Assembly (NCBI GenBank): GCA_016699405.1
Contig: CP064972.1
Location: 62,001-126,000 of the forward strand
Direction of reading: 5' to 3'
DNA: 64,000 bases
Origin: Holophagales bacterium
GTDB lineage: Bacteria; Acidobacteriota; Thermoanaerobaculia; Multivoradales; JAGPDF01
Of the stretch, positions 32,722 to 40,955 are shown in pieces. Position 1 is the stretch's first letter. The number at the start of each line of letters is the position of its first letter. The notes below the pieces were generated by a model. It ran no database searches. It was given only the letters and a program-made list of their open reading frames with translations, and was not told the origin of the DNA. A program made the translations under genes and the position numbers.

Positions 32722-33852
32722 TCATGCCCGCCGGTTGCCAAGGAGCGCTGAAACCCGACGACCGAGTTGGCTGATGTCGCGTGGCCGATCGGCGATATCC
32801 CGCGCGAAGGCCGTGCCGAAGAAGGCCGCGAGCGAGGGTGGTGAAGCCGGTAGATGCCTCTCTATCGGTGTCCACCGTCCCGACTGAATCAGTGGGGGAA
32901 GCTCCTCGGGGGACGCAGCGAACGGCCGCTGCCCGGTGAGGATCTCGTAGAAGGTGACCGCCAAGGCCCAGAGGTCGAAGCTCGGGTTGGCGCGCTGGTG
33001 GTTGTGCGCCTCGGGCGACAGGTAGGCCGGCGTGCCGACCACGACGTGGCCGCCGACGCCCGACATCGTTGCCTCGCGCTCGAGCCGCGCCAGGCCGAAG
33101 TCGAGGAGCTTCAGGTCGCCAGCGCTGTTGAAGGCGATGTTGCGCGGCTTGATGTCGCGGTGGACGACCCCGGCCTTGTGGAGGCAGGCGACGACCTCGG
33201 TCACCTCGAGCATTACCTCGATCGCGACGTCGAGCGGCAGCGGGATGCGCTCGGCTAACGTGCTCCCGTCGACGAACTCCATGATGATCATCGGCGTCCC
33301 GCGGTAGACCTTGAAGCCGTAGACGATCGCGAGGTTGCGGTGCGAGACCGCGGCGAGCGTCTGCGCCTCGCGGCGGAGGCGGGCGATGTCGTTCGGCGAA
33401 CAGACTGTCGGCAGTGTCTTGACCGCCACCCGGCGGCCGAGCGAGAGGTCGACCGCTTCGTAGACGACGCCCGAGCCCCCCTTGCCGAGCCGGCGCTCGA
33501 ACTGGAGCCGGCCCGGAATCGCCTTCGGAACGATGCTCTGTCGGAGGGTCGAGCCGCAGCGGCTGCAGTAGCGGTGGTCGGCCGAGTAAACCCAGCCGCA
33601 GGCACACTCGGAGCCGACCGGCACCTGGTCGATGCTCTCGGGGCCTTCCGGACTGCCTGGACCCGCGAGCCGGTACTCGGAGCGTTCCTCGGCGATCTCC
33701 GACTGGACGGCCTCCGCCATGCGGACGAGGGCCTCGGCGACCTGTTCCCGCTCGATCCCTTCGCCGAGACACTTGTCGACAGCACGGCGCAGGTAGCGGT
33801 TGGCCGCCACCGAGCCGCACAGCTCGGTCTTCGGGTCGTCGATCGCGCGCAC
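32722..33852 (-). CDS. Zinc-ribbon Ser/Thr protein kinase
   Basis: 376 residues from a GTG at 33852 (AAGG 6 bases upstream). A helical N-terminus (VAANRYLRRAVDKCLGEG) leads to a zinc ribbon (ECACGWVYSADHRYCSRCG) and then a complete Hanks-type kinase: glycine loop LGKGGSGVVYEA, lysine in VAVKTL, HRDIKPRN and LLDFGLARL. It lacks the PEGA tail of the kinase at 45.7 kb and any membrane segment. It is convergent with the restriction genes and divergent from a recombinase, in an accessory setting, so its target is not clear. A longer start at 33948 would overlap the divergent gene. Confidence 0.85.
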   Translation of the reverse strand: MRAIDDPKTELCGSVAANRYLRRAVDKCLGEGIEREQVAEALVRMAEAVQSEIAEERSEYRLAGPGSPEGPESIDQVPVGSECACGWVYSADHRYCSRCGSTLRQSIVPKAIPGRLQFERRLGKGGSGVVYEAVDLSLGRRVAVKTLPTVCSPNDIARLRREAQTLAAVSHRNLAIVYGFKVYRGTPMIIMEFVDGSTLAERIPLPLDVAIEVMLEVTEVVACLHKAGVVHRDIKPRNIAFNSAGDLKLLDFGLARLEREATMSGVGGHVVVGTPAYLSPEAHNHQRANPSFDLWALAVTFYEILTGQRPFAASPEELPPLIQSGRWTPIERHLPASPPSLAAFFGTAFARDIADRPRDISQLGRRVSALLGNRRA

Positions 33853-33935
33853 GTGTGGCCTTCTGTCCAGTGACTCTGAACAAAAGTTCACGTATGCTAA
33901 GAGTCTGGAGTGAAGTTGTCCATACCCCGACAGAG

Positions 33936-34538
33936 ATGAAGACCCCACCCACCGCCGCCCTGACCCCCGGGGAAGTGACCGCCGTGCTGCGCGCCGCCAG
34001 CGAAGGCAGGCACGGCGTGCGCGACCGCGCGATGCTGCTGACCCTCTACCACCATGGGCTGCGGGTCAGCGAGCTCTGCCGGCTCACGCTTCCCGATCTG
34101 AACTTCGAGGCCCGGACGTTGTGGGTCGAGCGATTGAACCGCGGGCACGCGGGATTCCATCCCGTGCCGGAGGACGAGGCCAGGGCGCTCGCGGCGTACC
34201 TCGAAGAGCGCAGGGGGGACGGCACGCTTCACCTTCCGCCGCTCTTCCTCAACGAGCGGCGCGGCACGCTCACCCGCAACGCGGTCTACTACCTGGTGCG
34301 ACGGGCCGGCGAAGGAGCCGGGCTCACCCGCCCGTTGTATCCGCACCTTCTTCGCCGATCGGCGGGGTCGAATCTGGTCGGCGAAGGGCACGACGTTCGG
34401 CTCGTGCAGGACTATCTCGGATTGCGCACCGCCCGGAGCGTCTTGCGGTTCGCCGGCGAGAGCTCGCCGGGGAGCCCGAGCGCCGAGCGGTTTTCGGCAC
34501 TGGTGCATACCCTTGGAGGGGAGGCTGGAGGAGGATGA
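33936..34538 (+). CDS. Short, degenerate tyrosine recombinase
   Basis: 200 residues from the ATG at 33936. It has only the catalytic domain: LTPGEVTAVLRAAS, then the Arg in HHGLRVSELCRL, and the second box HLLRRSAGSNLV. The final box normally reads LGH then x-x-Y; here it is DYLGLRTARSVLRFAG, so His is Leu and the nucleophile Tyr is Phe. Unless another Tyr serves, it cannot cut DNA, though it may still bind. It lacks the N-terminal core-binding domain like FimB-type enzymes. Its stop overlaps the next start (ATGA). Confidence 0.75.
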   Translation: MKTPPTAALTPGEVTAVLRAASEGRHGVRDRAMLLTLYHHGLRVSELCRLTLPDLNFEARTLWVERLNRGHAGFHPVPEDEARALAAYLEERRGDGTLHLPPLFLNERRGTLTRNAVYYLVRRAGEGAGLTRPLYPHLLRRSAGSNLVGEGHDVRLVQDYLGLRTARSVLRFAGESSPGSPSAERFSALVHTLGGEAGGG

Positions 34539-35212
34539 CGGACAGTGACGCGCAGGACGAGTTGAATCCGCTGAAGCTCGCCGCGACGCTGCATTGGCAA
34601 TCCGACGACCGGATCGCCGCGCGGAACGTCGAGTCGAAGCGCGTGCTGGACTACTGGCTGCAGCAGCTGGAGCACTTCGAGCCGATCTTCGCCCCCGAGT
34701 ACCTCGAGGCGCCCGCGCTGTTCGGAGAGCTGCTCATCGAGGAGATCGGCCACGCCGGCCGCATGCTCCGGGCGCAGGAGGACGGCCGATTCCACCACTG
34801 GGGGCTCTGCCAGCACCTGCTCGCCGAGTCACAGCGGGCGGTGGCCTCGAGCGCCCTGCTCTCGCGCGACCTTTCCGAGCTCGCGGTCGCCGTTGCAATG
34901 CGGCTCGATCCCGGTCACTATCACCTGAGCTGGACCGAGGACCTTCGGGCCAAGGCGTGGTGCGTGCACGCGGATGCGTGCCGGCGCCTCAACCTGGTCG
35001 AGGAGGCGCGGGCCGCCGTGGGCGAGGCGCTGAAGCACGCCCGGGAGGGGACGTCGAGCGCGGAGCTCGCCGCCCGGATCGAGAAGACCGAGATGAGCCT
35101 GAGTCGGCGCGTGGACGGGAAGCAGTGGAATGGGCGCGGCTGCGTTTCGATGGGGTCGCCACTGCCGATCCGGGTGGCCGACGATCCCTCGTCTCACTCC
35201 CGGGTGTCGTGA
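34535..35212 (+). CDS. TPR-like protein coupled to the recombinase
   Basis: 225 residues, mostly helical. Segments such as LAVAVAMRLDPGHYHLSW, KAWCVHADACRRLNLVEEA and GEALKHAREGTSS look like TPR repeats and resemble the TPR protein at 50.9-52.2 kb in style. The last 35 residues (DGKQWNGRGCVSMG onward) break the pattern, suggesting a truncated gene that now ends in foreign sequence. It starts inside the recombinase stop and is followed by the BlaI-like gene after 14 bases. No specific function. Confidence 0.6.
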   Translation: MTDSDAQDELNPLKLAATLHWQSDDRIAARNVESKRVLDYWLQQLEHFEPIFAPEYLEAPALFGELLIEEIGHAGRMLRAQEDGRFHHWGLCQHLLAESQRAVASSALLSRDLSELAVAVAMRLDPGHYHLSWTEDLRAKAWCVHADACRRLNLVEEARAAVGEALKHAREGTSSAELAARIEKTEMSLSRRVDGKQWNGRGCVSMGSPLPIRVADDPSSHSRVS

Positions 35213-35226
35213 CGGATACCCTGACG

Positions 35227-35658
35227 ATGGCCCGCCAGCGGTCGGACGAGCGCCCAAAGGGGCGGAGCAGCCGAGGCAACCGGAGCCAGCGAAGCCGGGA
35301 GCTGCCCGAAAAGCAGCTCTCCCCTTCGGAGTGGCGGATCATGCAGGCCTGCTGGAAGCTCGGCCGCACGACGATCCGCGACATCCTCCTCGACATCGCC
35401 GACCGACCGCCTGCGATGTCGTACACCACGGTCCACATGCTGCTCACGCGGATCGTCGAAAAGGGCTACATCGCGCTCGAGCAGGACCGCGGCAACAACT
35501 ACTACGCCCCGGCCGTCGAGCGCGCCACCATCGTCCGCCTAGCCGCCGAAGACTTCGTCGACAACATCCTCGCCGGCGAAGCCGAGAACCTCGCGATCCT
35601 CGACGAGGTTCTGGCGGACCGGAAGGTGCCGCGCTCGCGCGGCCGGAAACACAGCTGA
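35227..35658 (+). CDS. BlaI/MecI/CopY-type repressor
   Basis: 143 residues. After a basic tail (residues 1-30), the winged helix LSPSEWRIMQACWKLGRTTI, then MSYTTVHMLLTRIVEKGYI, is the BlaI/MecI pattern, followed by a short helical dimer domain (LAAEDFVDNILAGEAENLAIL). Such repressors are usually cut or inactivated by a BlaR-type membrane protease; no such partner is adjacent. It may control the recombinase set upstream or the SIR2 gene that starts 65 bases later. Confidence 0.85.
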   Translation: MARQRSDERPKGRSSRGNRSQRSRELPEKQLSPSEWRIMQACWKLGRTTIRDILLDIADRPPAMSYTTVHMLLTRIVEKGYIALEQDRGNNYYAPAVERATIVRLAAEDFVDNILAGEAENLAILDEVLADRKVPRSRGRKHS

Positions 35659-35723
35659 GCAGGCGGGTCGCCGGTGCGGCCTAGCTGGCGCACCGGGGCG
35701 CGAGTTGATCTGGTGAGGTCCAA

Positions 35724-38700
35724 GTGACGCTGGATGCCCAGATCGAAAGAGTCGCCGACCATCTCCAGGCGGCCGGTGCCGTAGCAGTCGTCGGGGCTGG
35801 ATTCTCCTGGCCGGCGGGAATCCCCTTGGCCTACCATCTCGCGCCGCTTCTTTGGCAGGCGCTCGACGAGAACGCCTCGGCGCGTGCGGCTTTGGCGCTG
35901 AGGCTCGGTCGAGTCGATTCGCCAGGGCAGGTCCTCATTGGACACGACGCGGCGAGGCTGAGGCAGGCCTACGACGTCGTCCGGCAGAACGACGGCGTGC
36001 GGTGGAGCTTTCAGGCCGCGTTCGCGGCGCGAGACGCCTCGATCAACCATCAGTCCACCGCGCACGACGCTCTCGCGCGGCTCTTTCATCGCGGTACCGC
36101 TGAGATCGTCATCTCGTTCAACTGGGACACGCTCCTCGAGCGCTGCTTCGCTAGGAGGTACGGTGGTCGCCTTGCCGTCGGCGAGCGATTCTGGAAACCC
36201 CATGGTGACGCCGCGAGGTCAGACGAACATTGGGTCCTGCCCGGGGACTCCGGCCACCTGCCAGACGCGATCGTAGAGCGCGTGAATGAGCTAGTTCGCG
36301 AGCGCCCGCGACTACTTCTTATTGTTGGGTACTCAGAGTCCGATGAGTGGGTCGCCGATCAATTGACGAAACCACTCGCCGACCGGTGGCTCGTCAGTCG
36401 CATCGGTCCGGACGCATCGGGGGACCTCGCCTTGCGCGGATCTGCGGATGAGGTTCTTACCCGACTCGCGGCGCGCCTTGTCCCCGAGCCTGAACTGTTG
36501 GGATGGCGCTTCGCAGGTCTGGCCGAGAGCCGAGGGCTCGGTCCGGCATTGTTGGGGCTTCCTCTGGGGATTGCTGACGCAGGCGCTTGTCCGAAGCTGC
36601 CGGAAGTTGATCAGGTGCTGTCGAGGCTGCACGCAGGGCATTCCGCGGCGGTAGTTGGTCCCCCGGGGTCCGGCAAGTCGCTCTGCGCTGCTCAGAGTCT
36701 CCTGGAGCTCTCGGCACTCGGTTACAGCATCATCCGACCGATTGAGCTCCTGCGGGACGGTTGTGAGATTCCGCTTGCTGGGCAGCGGTTCCCGCACGTG
36801 GTCTTCATTGACGATGCGCACCTGGAGTCGCGCTCGCTCCTGCGAAGACTTCGCGAGGTGGCGAACGAGCGGTTGCTCTTGCTCGTCGCGGCTACGGAGT
36901 CAGAAGGCGTGGAGGTCGATCGAGGGGCGATCCGTATCGATACCCGGCGGGCCGTGGCGTCGATCGCCGGAGGTTTGCGGACCGATCTGCGGCGAACGCT
37001 AGCCGCGGTGAGAGCGCTCGATGACCGGGTCGGTGAGGGCTACCTCGACGAGACGATCGAAGCGAGGATCTCTGAGGCCGAGCGATCGGAACAGCCGTGG
37101 CAGTTCTGCTTCGTCCTAGGCGGTGGGTGGCGCCGCGCGAGCGAGGCCGTTGATGCAGCTCGCGTCGCGGGAGCCGACCTTGTCTTGGTCGCGGCGGCTG
37201 TACATCAGCTGGTCACTCTTGATTCGCAGGGTCGCCCCGACGCAGTCGGTGCGCTGGCTGCGGCCGCAGGGGTCTCTTCCGAGTCCTTCGTTTCGGCGAT
37301 CCAGTGGCTCGTGCGCGAGCGCCTCTTGCTTTCGGCGGACGACCTCAGGTGTCCTCACCAACGCTTGGCCATGGTGGTCCTCGGAGCGGTCTATCAAGGG
37401 TTGACCGCCGACCGGCGCGCACTCTTCTTCGAAATCTGCCGAGCGGCAGTCGGCGACCGTCGGATGCCTCTTCTGGGAGTGCACTCGCTCCTGGACACGC
37501 TTCGATTTGCGGATGCGATTCGGTGGAACCTCAACAGTCTTCTGGGATCCAGAGTCGAGTCTGACCTTCTCGCGCGCTGCTTTGAGTCGAAGGACGCGGA
37601 GGTGCGGATGGCGGCTGCGCTGTTGCTGACGGACCTGGAAGCCTTCACCGACGATTGGCTTGAGGCCACACTTCGACCGCGCATACCCGACCTGACTCGG
37701 TGGATAGCGGAGGCCGAGCATCCCTCAGGGTTCGGTTTGTCTCGGCTCATGAACAACGTCTACAACCGCGATCGAGCGTTCGCCGAGGAGATCTGCGACA
37801 GGGTAGACGCCAGAGCCCTGGCCGAGGTGGTGTCCTGTGCTGGATCTTCGGCGGCATGGTCGATGGCCGAGTTGATCGACCGCCTCCGACTAGGCACCAG
37901 CGCTTCGTGGCGTGCGTTGTTCGTGAGCGCGCTGGATCGAGCGAAGCTTCTATCTGCGGGGGAGGAGTGGTCCGAAGAGCACCTTGCGGAATTCGCTCGG
38001 CTTGCCGCCGGCGTTGGTGCATACGACGAGGATCTCGGGCTCTCGATGATGGAGCGCGCGGAGCCGCGATTCAGGCGTTGGTTTTCAGCCACTCCTCTGG
38101 AAGCCTTCCGAAACCTGGACGATCTTCTGTTCCACTTTCTCCGCGTCTGGGACCCGCTGGGTATCTACGTTGGCAGCCTGCGACCCTCTTCGCGAGCGCG
38201 CGCGCTGGCTCGGAGGTTGCTCGAAGACATCGACCCCTCCGCGCTGGCGGCGAGCATCTCAGCAGGCTCTAGAGCGAGCCTTGAGGACTACGCGAAGCTG
38301 CTCGGTTACTTCGCGAGGACCAAGCCGCGACTTCATCGAGCTGTGGTCACCGCGATCGACCTCGATCGGCTGGCCGCGGCCTTCGAAGGGCACTGGAAAC
38401 GGCTTCCGCACGAGCTCGAGATCCTCGCTGGTCAGCTCAGAGCGGGACCGGATCACGAGCCAGTGGTGTCGTGGCTCAGGCGCCATTCGGACCGCATCGA
38501 GGTTCTAGCCGTGCGCTTGGCGATCATGTCTCCCAGCCTGGCGGCGGACGTAGTGAAGCGCGGCGGAAGTGTGGCGCTCGATCAGTCGATGACCTTCGAG
38601 TGGTTCGGGGTCGCGTACATCATCGATTCCCTCGCTCGCGAGAGGCCAGACCTAGTTGAGGCGCTGGTCGGTCCCCATGTCGACAAGGCCGCCGAGGCGC

Positions 38701-39041
38701 TCGCACGAAACCAGGCCAACACATACGACCACGTGGATGCCTTCGTCAGCGTCCTTGCGGAGCATGCACCGGGCGCGCTCGCTCGAATTCTGGATCGGGT
38801 GAATCCGGGTGCCGCCGAGGTGGCCTGGGCGGCTTGCCTGGAGGGAAGCCCTGGCGCGCGACGGTCCGCCGCGAAGCTGATCGCCGCCGCGCTCGTGCAC
38901 GGGGGCGAGATCGCCGAGGTGGCCGGGAGGCTGCGGTCGAGGTATCCGAAGGCGTCCGTTCCGGCGTCGAAGCTTTCCTTCGAGATTAGCGGCCTACGTC
39001 AGTCGAGGCGCAAGGCCAAGGCTCGCCGTCCGCTCCGATGA
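35724..39041 (+). CDS. SIR2 - NTPase - repeat protein, probable anti-phage effector
   Basis: 1105 residues from a GTG at 35724 (GAGG upstream). Residues 1-200 are a SIR2-like domain: VVGAGFSWPAGIP (23-34), SFNWDTLLER with N133, and KPHG with H160, the residues used for NAD cleavage in defence SIR2 proteins. Residues 285-480 are a P-loop NTPase with GPPGSGKS (312-319) and VVFIDDAH (359-366). The remaining 600 residues are helical HEAT- or TPR-like repeats with no named domain. This matches the layout of STAND/Avs-type sensors: repeats detect a phage signal, the NTPase oligomerises, and SIR2 depletes NAD. Base use is less GC-rich than neighbours. Confidence 0.8.
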   Translation: MTLDAQIERVADHLQAAGAVAVVGAGFSWPAGIPLAYHLAPLLWQALDENASARAALALRLGRVDSPGQVLIGHDAARLRQAYDVVRQNDGVRWSFQAAFAARDASINHQSTAHDALARLFHRGTAEIVISFNWDTLLERCFARRYGGRLAVGERFWKPHGDAARSDEHWVLPGDSGHLPDAIVERVNELVRERPRLLLIVGYSESDEWVADQLTKPLADRWLVSRIGPDASGDLALRGSADEVLTRLAARLVPEPELLGWRFAGLAESRGLGPALLGLPLGIADAGACPKLPEVDQVLSRLHAGHSAAVVGPPGSGKSLCAAQSLLELSALGYSIIRPIELLRDGCEIPLAGQRFPHVVFIDDAHLESRSLLRRLREVANERLLLLVAATESEGVEVDRGAIRIDTRRAVASIAGGLRTDLRRTLAAVRALDDRVGEGYLDETIEARISEAERSEQPWQFCFVLGGGWRRASEAVDAARVAGADLVLVAAAVHQLVTLDSQGRPDAVGALAAAAGVSSESFVSAIQWLVRERLLLSADDLRCPHQRLAMVVLGAVYQGLTADRRALFFEICRAAVGDRRMPLLGVHSLLDTLRFADAIRWNLNSLLGSRVESDLLARCFESKDAEVRMAAALLLTDLEAFTDDWLEATLRPRIPDLTRWIAEAEHPSGFGLSRLMNNVYNRDRAFAEEICDRVDARALAEVVSCAGSSAAWSMAELIDRLRLGTSASWRALFVSALDRAKLLSAGEEWSEEHLAEFARLAAGVGAYDEDLGLSMMERAEPRFRRWFSATPLEAFRNLDDLLFHFLRVWDPLGIYVGSLRPSSRARALARRLLEDIDPSALAASISAGSRASLEDYAKLLGYFARTKPRLHRAVVTAIDLDRLAAAFEGHWKRLPHELEILAGQLRAGPDHEPVVSWLRRHSDRIEVLAVRLAIMSPSLAADVVKRGGSVALDQSMTFEWFGVAYIIDSLARERPDLVEALVGPHVDKAAEALARNQANTYDHVDAFVSVLAEHAPGALARILDRVNPGAAEVAWAACLEGSPGARRSAAKLIAAALVHGGEIAEVAGRLRSRYPKASVPASKLSFEISGLRQSRRKAKARRPLR

Positions 39042-39203
39042 GGAGGCTGCTTCGGAGGGGCTGGTTGCGGGATTGCTCGTGACACTCTACAATTGTTGAT
39101 ATTGGCGCCGAGCTCGCTGGAGAGGGCGCCGCTGGACCGGGCGGCGAGGCGGACGAGCGCCCGCCACTCAACGAACGTTGACCAAGAGCGAGCCGGGAGT
39201 AGA

Positions 39204-39893
39204 ATGCTGAGCGTAGTTCGATGCCGCGAGATCCTCGGCGCCGATTGCCGGCTGTCCGATGCCGAAGTCGAGAAGCTGCGCGACTTCGTCTACGGCTTCG
39301 CGGACCTCGCGCTGCGGGTCGCCAGGGAGAATCATGACGAAGGCCGGAGCTGGAACTCTCGTCGGCAGCGCTGGGAAGAGCGCCAAGCGGAGCGCCTCCC
39401 GGGCGGTCGTCTACTGCCGGGTGTCCAGCCACGAGCAGCTCAAGGGCCTGAGCCTGGAGACGCAGTCGAAAGCGTGCATCGACTACTGCCGTTCCCAGGG
39501 GATGGAGGTGGCGGAGGTCTTCGTGGAGCGGGCCGAGTCGGCGAGCACGACCGACCGGACGCAGCTCCAGCGGATGCTGACCTACTGCCGGACGCACCGG
39601 GGGCGGGTCCACTTCCTGGTGGTCTACATGCTGGACCGCTTCGCGCGGAACCAATACGACCATCACGCCTTGAAGGCCTATCTCCAGAAGCTCGGGATCA
39701 CGCTGCGGGCGGTGGCGCAGCCGATCGACGACTCGGCGACCGGGAAGCTGATGGACGGCATCCTGGCGGCGTTCAACGAGTTCGACAACAACGTCCGCCG
39801 GGAGCGCTGCGTGGGTGGGATGCAGGCGGCGGCGAGCCGGGGGCGATGGGTCTTCCCGCCGCCGCTGGGCTACCGGGTGGCGCTCAAGGCTGA
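39204..39893 (+). CDS. Small ORF overlapping the serine recombinase start
   Basis: Opens with MLSVVRCREILGADCRLSDA and continues as a short amphipathic protein (DFVYGFADLALRVAREN) up to about residue 45, which lies upstream of the recombinase. Beyond 39334 the frame is the +2 shadow of the recombinase and turns Gly/Pro/Arg-rich with no stop until 39893. The first 130 bases look genuinely coding; small proteins of this kind precede serine recombinases elsewhere, as I recall. The true stop may have been lost by mutation, so the C-terminal 185 residues are doubtful. The gap 39042-39203 holds nothing else. Confidence 0.4.
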   Translation: MLSVVRCREILGADCRLSDAEVEKLRDFVYGFADLALRVARENHDEGRSWNSRRQRWEERQAERLPGGRLLPGVQPRAAQGPEPGDAVESVHRLLPFPGDGGGGGLRGAGRVGEHDRPDAAPADADLLPDAPGAGPLPGGLHAGPLRAEPIRPSRLEGLSPEARDHAAGGGAADRRLGDREADGRHPGGVQRVRQQRPPGALRGWDAGGGEPGAMGLPAAAGLPGGAQG

Positions 39894-40932
39894 CGGCTCG
39901 AAGACGATCGAGCCCGACCCGCAGGCGGCTCCTCTCGTCCGCCACGCCTTCGCGATGGCGGCCTCGGGCCTTCACAGCGTCGCCGAGATCCTGCGCGAGC
40001 TGCGTCGGCGCGGCCTCACCGGCCGGCGCGGCGCGGAGTTGTCGAGCGGGATGCTCCACAAGCTCCTGCGCAAGACCGTCTACCACGGTCGAGTGGTCGT
40101 CGAGGACTGGGGCATCGACGTCGCCGGCGACTTCGAGCCGCTCGTCGACGAGGAGACCTTCACCAAGGCCCAGGCCGCGATCACCTGGGCCAAGCCGCTC
40201 CTCGCCGGCTACCAGCGCAACCACCCGGACTTCCCGCTCCGGCGCTTCGTGCGTTGCGCGCACTGCTCGAAGCCGATCTCGGGAGCCTGGTCGAAGGGGA
40301 AGCGGGCGCGCTACGCCTACTACAACTGCCCCGGTTGCCGGCGGATCAACGTCCCGCAGCAGCAGTTCGAGGCGCGTTTCGTCGAGCTCCTGGACCGCCT
40401 CACGCCGCGGCCGGAGGTCCTGAAGCTCCTCTCCGCCGCGGTGCTCGAGCGCTGGAACGAGGAGCAGAAGGGCGTCGCCGAGAAGCGCCGGGCGATCGAG
40501 CAGCGGCTGGAGGTTCTCCAGCAGCGCAAAGAGCGCGTCGTGAGCGCCTACCTCTACGAGGGGACGATCGACAAGGAGACCTACCAGTCGCACCTGGCGC
40601 GCGTCGAGGAGGAGCTGACGCTCGCCAAGATCGACCGGCACGAGGCCGAGATCGACGAGTTCGACATCGAGGGCACCTTGGCGTTCGCCGAACACCTGGT
40701 GACCCACTCGAGTCGCTTGTGGCTAGAGGCCGCGCTCGATCAGCGGCAGCGCCTGCAGAAGCTGTTCTTCCCCGAAGGTCTCAGCTTCGACGGCGAAGAA
40801 TTTCGAACACCCCTAACCTGTCCATTTTTCATGAACATCGAGGGGACTTCCCACCAGGTGAGTGAATTGGTGGAGCAGAAGGGATTCGAACCCTCGACCC
40901 CCACGTTGCGAACGTGGTGCTCTCCCAGCTGA
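39334..40932 (+). CDS. Large serine recombinase reading through tRNA-Ala
   Basis: 532 residues. The resolvase domain (VVYCRVSSHEQLKGLSLETQ with the catalytic Ser in RVSS, then VVYMLDRFARN) is followed by a recombinase domain (PLGYRV onward), a zinc ribbon (CAHCSKPISG, CPGC) and a coiled coil (about 385-470). Such enzymes integrate or excise mobile elements. The last 21 codons are antisense to tRNA-Ala; their translation (VEQKGFEPSTPTLRTWC) is the well-known peptide of antisense tRNA. The original C-terminus was therefore probably set by the integration site. The start at 39334 is the first ATG before the conserved domain. Confidence 0.9.
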   Translation: MTKAGAGTLVGSAGKSAKRSASRAVVYCRVSSHEQLKGLSLETQSKACIDYCRSQGMEVAEVFVERAESASTTDRTQLQRMLTYCRTHRGRVHFLVVYMLDRFARNQYDHHALKAYLQKLGITLRAVAQPIDDSATGKLMDGILAAFNEFDNNVRRERCVGGMQAAASRGRWVFPPPLGYRVALKADGSKTIEPDPQAAPLVRHAFAMAASGLHSVAEILRELRRRGLTGRRGAELSSGMLHKLLRKTVYHGRVVVEDWGIDVAGDFEPLVDEETFTKAQAAITWAKPLLAGYQRNHPDFPLRRFVRCAHCSKPISGAWSKGKRARYAYYNCPGCRRINVPQQQFEARFVELLDRLTPRPEVLKLLSAAVLERWNEEQKGVAEKRRAIEQRLEVLQQRKERVVSAYLYEGTIDKETYQSHLARVEEELTLAKIDRHEAEIDEFDIEGTLAFAEHLVTHSSRLWLEAALDQRQRLQKLFFPEGLSFDGEEFRTPLTCPFFMNIEGTSHQVSELVEQKGFEPSTPTLRTWCSPS

Positions 40933-40943
40933 GCTACTGCCCC
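40868..40943 (-). tRNA. tRNA-Ala(CGC)
   Basis: 76 bases on the minus strand. The acceptor stem GGGGCAG pairs with CTGCTCC and contains the G3-U70 pair that marks alanine tRNAs. The D arm AGCTCAGCTGGGAGAGC, anticodon stem-loop CCACG-TTCGCAA-CGTGG (anticodon CGC) and T arm GAGGGTTCGAATCCC are regular, and CCA is encoded. It marks the right end of the accessory island and overlaps the serine recombinase by 65 bases in antisense. Confidence 0.97.
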
Positions 40944-40955
40944 ACTCGGGGACGG

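Noticed and set aside
32708..32730. TTGACAAGTCATG near the methylase stop as a fourth promoter module
   Set aside because: Lies in a convergent gap and lacks the paired boxes and spacing of the three real copies.
33868..33905. Inverted repeats GACTCT...AGAGTC and GAAC-AAAA-GTTC between kinase and recombinase as an attachment site
   Set aside because: Arms are short and no second copy was found; may be only promoter DNA.
38986..40707. 573-codon minus-strand frame opposite the serine recombinase
   Set aside because: Recombinase domains on the plus strand are unambiguous.
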